Below are positions 62,184-64,000 of a stretch of DNA of 64,000 bases, piece by piece (positions within the stretch are counted from its first letter, which is position 1; the number at the start of each line of letters is the position of its first letter). The notes below the pieces were generated by a model that saw nothing but the letters and a program-made list of their open reading frames with translations, had not been told where the DNA came from and searched no databases. A program made the position numbers and the translations under genes. The stretch is from positions 1 to 64,000 of the forward strand of contig CALVKT010000022.1 in NCBI GenBank assembly GCA_944333055.1. The letters run 5' to 3'. Source of the DNA: an uncultured Clostridia bacterium. GTDB lineage: Bacteria > Bacillota > Clostridia > Christensenellales > Aristaeellaceae.

Positions 62184-63128
62184 ATGTCCAAGTATATTGT
62201 TTCGTCTTCTCCGCATCTGCGCGATCATGTGTCGACCAGGCGCATCATGCAGGACGTCTGCATCGCCATGCTGCCTGCCTGCATCGTCGGCGTGCTGCTT
62301 TATGGCTATCGCGCTGCGGTGATCCTCGCATTGGCCGTCGCCGCTGCGGTGCTCAGCGAGAAATTCTACTGCAAGGCCGCGCATGTGAAGGACACCACCG
62401 GCGACTTCAGCGCCGTGGTCACCGGCATGCTCCTGGCGATGAACCTGCCCTCCACCGTGCCCTACTGGATGCCGGTCGTCGGCAGCGTCATCGCGATCCT
62501 GCTGTGCAAGATGATCTTCGGCGGCATCGGAAAGAATTTCATCAACCCGGCGCTGGCCGCGCGCGCGATCCTCGCGCTGTCCTGGGCCAATGTGATGAAC
62601 ACGTTCGCCGAGCCCGCCTTTGGCAACCTGGCCGGCGTGGACGCCGTCGCCTCCGTGACGCCTGTCTCCGGCGTGGCCAGCGGCAGTTTCACGCTCACGC
62701 AGCTGATGCTGGGCAACATCCCCGGCACCATCGGCGAGACCTGCAAGATCGCGCTGCTCGTGGGCGCCGCCTATCTGCTGTACCGCCAGGTGATCTCCTG
62801 GCACATCCCGGTGGCGTTCATCGGCTCGTTCGCGGCGTGCTATCTGATCGCGACCGGCTTTGACGTGCATGCGACGCTCTATCAGGTGCTCTCCGGCGGC
62901 CTGATCCTGGGCGCGTTCTTCATGGCAACGGATTATTCGTCGTCTCCGGCGACGGCCAAGGGCAAGATCATCTTTGGTCTGGGCTGCGGCCTGCTGCTGT
63001 TCTGGTTCCGCTACGGCAAGAAGACGCCCGCAGAGTGGTGCTCCTTCGCCATCCTGCTGATGAACGTCGCGTCTCCGCTGATCGAGCGGGTCACCGGCGC
63101 CAAGAGCTTTGGGGAGGTTAAGAAGTAA
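62184..63128 (+). CDS. rnfD: Rnf electron transport complex subunit D
   Basis: A membrane subunit that carries covalent FMN and forms the ion path. The 314-residue product has about nine or ten hydrophobic segments and the RnfD/NqrB blocks SSSPHLRDHVSTRRIMQDV, DFSAVVTGMLLAMNLP and GKNFINPALAARAIL. The expected flavinylation site reads DAVASVTPVSG (Thr159) and not the usual S-G-A-T form, so covalent FMN attachment is likely but not certain. The ATG at 62184 follows GGAGGA. rnfG overlaps its stop (TAATG). Confidence 0.94.
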   Translation: MSKYIVSSSPHLRDHVSTRRIMQDVCIAMLPACIVGVLLYGYRAAVILALAVAAAVLSEKFYCKAAHVKDTTGDFSAVVTGMLLAMNLPSTVPYWMPVVGSVIAILLCKMIFGGIGKNFINPALAARAILALSWANVMNTFAEPAFGNLAGVDAVASVTPVSGVASGSFTLTQLMLGNIPGTIGETCKIALLVGAAYLLYRQVISWHIPVAFIGSFAACYLIATGFDVHATLYQVLSGGLILGAFFMATDYSSSPATAKGKIIFGLGCGLLLFWFRYGKKTPAEWCSFAILLMNVASPLIERVTGAKSFGEVKK

Positions 63129-64000
63129 TGGGCGAAATTGTGAAACTCGCGCTTCGTCTCTTCGTTTTCTCGCTGGTGGCCGCCATGGCGCTGGCGATGA
63201 CCAATGAAGTGACCAAGGGTCCGATCGAGGAGCAGAAGCTCGCCGCCAAGATGGACGCGCTCAACGCCGTCCTGCCGGGCTGCGAGTATGCGCAGATCGA
63301 ATATGAAAGCCTGCCCGAGGGCAGCAGCCTCAATGAGATCTTTGAGGCGAAGGATGAGAGCGGCGCGATCGCCGGTTACGCGCTGAGCGCCGCGCCGCAG
63401 GGCTACGGCGGCGAGATCCCGATCACCGTCGGCGTGAGCACCGAGGGCTACGTGACGCAGGTCTACGTCGGCGCGCTGCAGGAAACCGCGGGTCTGGGCA
63501 CCAAGGTCGGCGAGGATGAATTCAAGCATCAGTTCGTCGGCATCGCGGCGGATCCCGATACGCTCCACGACGATGTGGACACCATCGCGGGCGCGACGGT
63601 CTCCTCCGCCGCGTTCGTGGGCGCCGTCTCCGAGGTGCTTGACTACACAAAGAACACGCTGGGCATCGCGCCGAACGCGGGCGACAAGGACGCCATTCTC
63701 GCCGCTGCCGCCGCTTCCTCCGGCGATGCGGAGCCCGTCGTGACCACCAATACGTACGACGTCACCGGCTTTGGCCCGATGAAGGTCGAGATCGCGGTGG
63801 ATGACGCCGGCAAGGTCGTCTCCGTCGCCGTGATCGAGCACAACGAGACGGCGGGCTTCGGCGCGGACCTGATCGCCGACACCGCAGTGTTTGACGCGCT
63901 GGTCGGTCAGGACATCGCCACCGCCCGCATCGACGTGAAGAGCGGCGTGACGATGACCTGCAACGCCATCAACGACGCGCTCAAGGCGGCCGGCCCGCAG
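63128..64000 (+). CDS. rnfG: Rnf subunit G with two FMN-binding domains (3' partial)
   Basis: RnfG carries covalent FMN in electron transfer. The visible 291 residues begin with one membrane helix (about 8-24). The first FMN_bind domain (about 80-170) has ETAGLGTKVGEDEF and the flavinylation motif DTIAGATVSS (Thr157). A linker of about 30 residues leads to a second copy with ETAGFGADLIADTAVFDALV and DVKSGVTMTC (Thr275), which departs from the D-x-x-[SGAT]-G-A-[ST]-x-x-[ST] consensus at two positions. Typical RnfG has one such domain and about 190-210 residues. The frame is open to the right edge. The start overlaps the rnfD stop. Confidence 0.92.
   Translation, partial: MGEIVKLALRLFVFSLVAAMALAMTNEVTKGPIEEQKLAAKMDALNAVLPGCEYAQIEYESLPEGSSLNEIFEAKDESGAIAGYALSAAPQGYGGEIPITVGVSTEGYVTQVYVGALQETAGLGTKVGEDEFKHQFVGIAADPDTLHDDVDTIAGATVSSAAFVGAVSEVLDYTKNTLGIAPNAGDKDAILAAAAASSGDAEPVVTTNTYDVTGFGPMKVEIAVDDAGKVVSVAVIEHNETAGFGADLIADTAVFDALVGQDIATARIDVKSGVTMTCNAINDALKAAGPQ

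Overview
The window looks like a chromosomal segment of a high-GC, anaerobic, endospore-forming member of the Bacillota (class Clostridia). The evidence is gene content. There are sporulation genes (spoIVA, spoIIP, a pdaB-type deacetylase), a class III anaerobic ribonucleotide reductase with its activase, the start of an Rnf ferredoxin:NAD oxidoreductase operon, and typical clostridial neighbourhoods (DUF512-der-plsY; yicC-remA-gmk-rpoZ-coaBC; zapA-U32-mutS2). No rRNA, tRNA, CRISPR array, transposase or phage gene was seen. I would not name a genus; a lineage such as Christensenellales is a guess.

Layout. 1-12.8 kb: 3' part of a surface beta-propeller protein with a Thr-Pro linker; glpK; a three-gene operon of a membrane-anchored extracytoplasmic protein plus an ABC-2 exporter; ilvE with a clear sigma-A promoter; an unrecognised gene; then an overlapping run of RluA-type pseudouridine synthase, Cof-type HAD phosphatase and DUF362 ferredoxin-like protein. 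12.8-16.15 kb: a visibly AT-richer island of five minus-strand genes (flavin reductase-like, SRPBCC, DUF4177, DUF3795, and a beta-propeller/DUF3788 fusion), bordered on both sides by GC-rich palindromic sequence. 16.15-20 kb: minus-strand operon nrdD-nrdG-dut-fRMsr with a sigma-A promoter and two NrdR-like boxes. 20-27 kb: a purine-type phosphoribosyltransferase, a triple-LysM protein, then minus-strand plsY-der-DUF512 and a DUF1614-spoIIP pair.

26.9-60.6 kb is mostly plus-strand housekeeping: type IIA topoisomerase subunits (parE/parC-like), pdaB, a tandem-OB SSB, a YerC-type regulator, pcrA-ligA, yicC-remA-gmk-rpoZ-coaBC, a small membrane protein, secDF, recJ-relA-dtd-MBL hydrolase-hemZ-unknown-cyclophilin-zapA-U32-mutS2, an HtrA-type protease, and spoIVA behind a sigma-E-like promoter. 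60.7-64 kb: rnfC-rnfD-rnfG behind a sigma-A promoter with a Rex-like site and a perfect operator-like palindrome. RnfG runs off the window and contains two FMN-binding domains instead of the usual one.

Most of the window is ordinary core genome. No convincing new defence or mobile system was found. The parts most worth a second look are the AT-rich island with its propeller-DUF3788 fusion, the tandem-FMN RnfG with its divergent RnfD flavinylation motif, the NrdR and Rex-like operators, the 44-bp palindrome between secF and recJ, and a few unrecognised genes in conserved operons.
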